NCBI GenBank assembly: GCA_009664345.1
Contig: CP043547.1
Span: forward strand, 2,136,709-2,200,708
Reading direction: 5' to 3'
Length of the DNA: 64,000 nt
From: Planctomycetales bacterium 10988
Lineage (GTDB): Bacteria > Planctomycetota > Planctomycetia > Pirellulales > Pb10988
Every line of letters starts with the position of its first letter. Within the stretch, counting starts at the first letter, position 1. The notes beneath the pieces are model-generated. The model had not been told where the DNA came from. It worked only from the letters and a program-made list of their open reading frames with translations, and searched no databases. Positions 63,943-64,000 of this stretch are shown here, piece after piece. A program made the translations under genes and the position numbers.

Positions 63943-64000
63943 CTTGTTTGAAAGTATCTATTTCCATTATGGGGAAAACTCGCCTCTCGGCAATCCGTGA

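Overview
The window reads as a chromosomal segment of a member of the Planctomycetota. The case rests on gene content: a one-strand MoxR / DUF58 / BatA-VWA / giant coiled-coil cluster, a PQQ-type beta-propeller protein, an NPCBM-domain secreted protein, a Tat-exported alpha-alpha toroid protein and a SEC-C/TPR protein, next to housekeeping genes. The genus cannot be fixed from sequence reading alone. Starts often use TTG or GTG with a clear Shine-Dalgarno, and stop/start overlaps of the ATGA type are frequent inside operons. No rRNA, tRNA, CRISPR array, insertion sequence or prophage was recognised.

Layout. 0.1-8.5 kb: a secreted di-haem cytochrome, purD, a YacP-like NYN nuclease, folC, pgi and the archaeal-type phosphoglycerate mutase apgM, closed by a strong hairpin terminator. 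8.5-24.8 kb: a minus-strand block read in the order PQQ propeller protein, MoxR ATPase, DUF58 protein, two membrane VWA proteins, a 1176-residue coiled-coil membrane protein, an acidic secreted protein, a Tat toroid protein and an NPCBM protein. 24.9-37.5 kb: an aa3-type (A2 class) cytochrome c oxidase locus on the minus strand, with a cupredoxin lipoprotein, a di-haem lipoprotein, subunits II and I, haem A and haem O synthases, subunits III and IV, an ABC-2 exporter pair, an SCO copper chaperone, a DUF420 protein and a small CPxC membrane protein. This stretch looks more AT-rich than its flanks. 37.9-43 kb: a D-glutamate-cyclase-like gene, rpmJ and metH.

43.6-50.3 kb: a plus-strand set that looks like a surface-polysaccharide or secretion locus: an acidic single-pass membrane protein, a translationally coupled CpsD-like P-loop protein that has lost the Walker A lysine, an ExeA-like AAA ATPase, a zinc-ribbon methyltransferase and a GT39-type membrane glycosyltransferase. 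50.4-53.4 kb: a tightly coupled minus-strand trio of FAD/NAD(P) oxidoreductase, radical SAM enzyme with extra C-terminal cysteines, and a metallophosphoesterase-fold protein lacking the D-x-H motif; its pathway is unknown to me. 53.6-64 kb: a Xer recombinase, a YhaM-like exoribonuclease, prfA-prmC, transaldolase, a SEC-C/TPR protein, ribD flanked by degenerate C-rich repeats, and smpB.

The most unusual sequence-level signal is a dispersed 15-17 bp quasi-palindrome of consensus CAAAAAGYRSTTTTKR. I found about 17 copies. They concentrate between 45 and 57 kb, with a few at 2, 8.4-8.9 and 32 kb, and occur both just after stop codons and inside genes.
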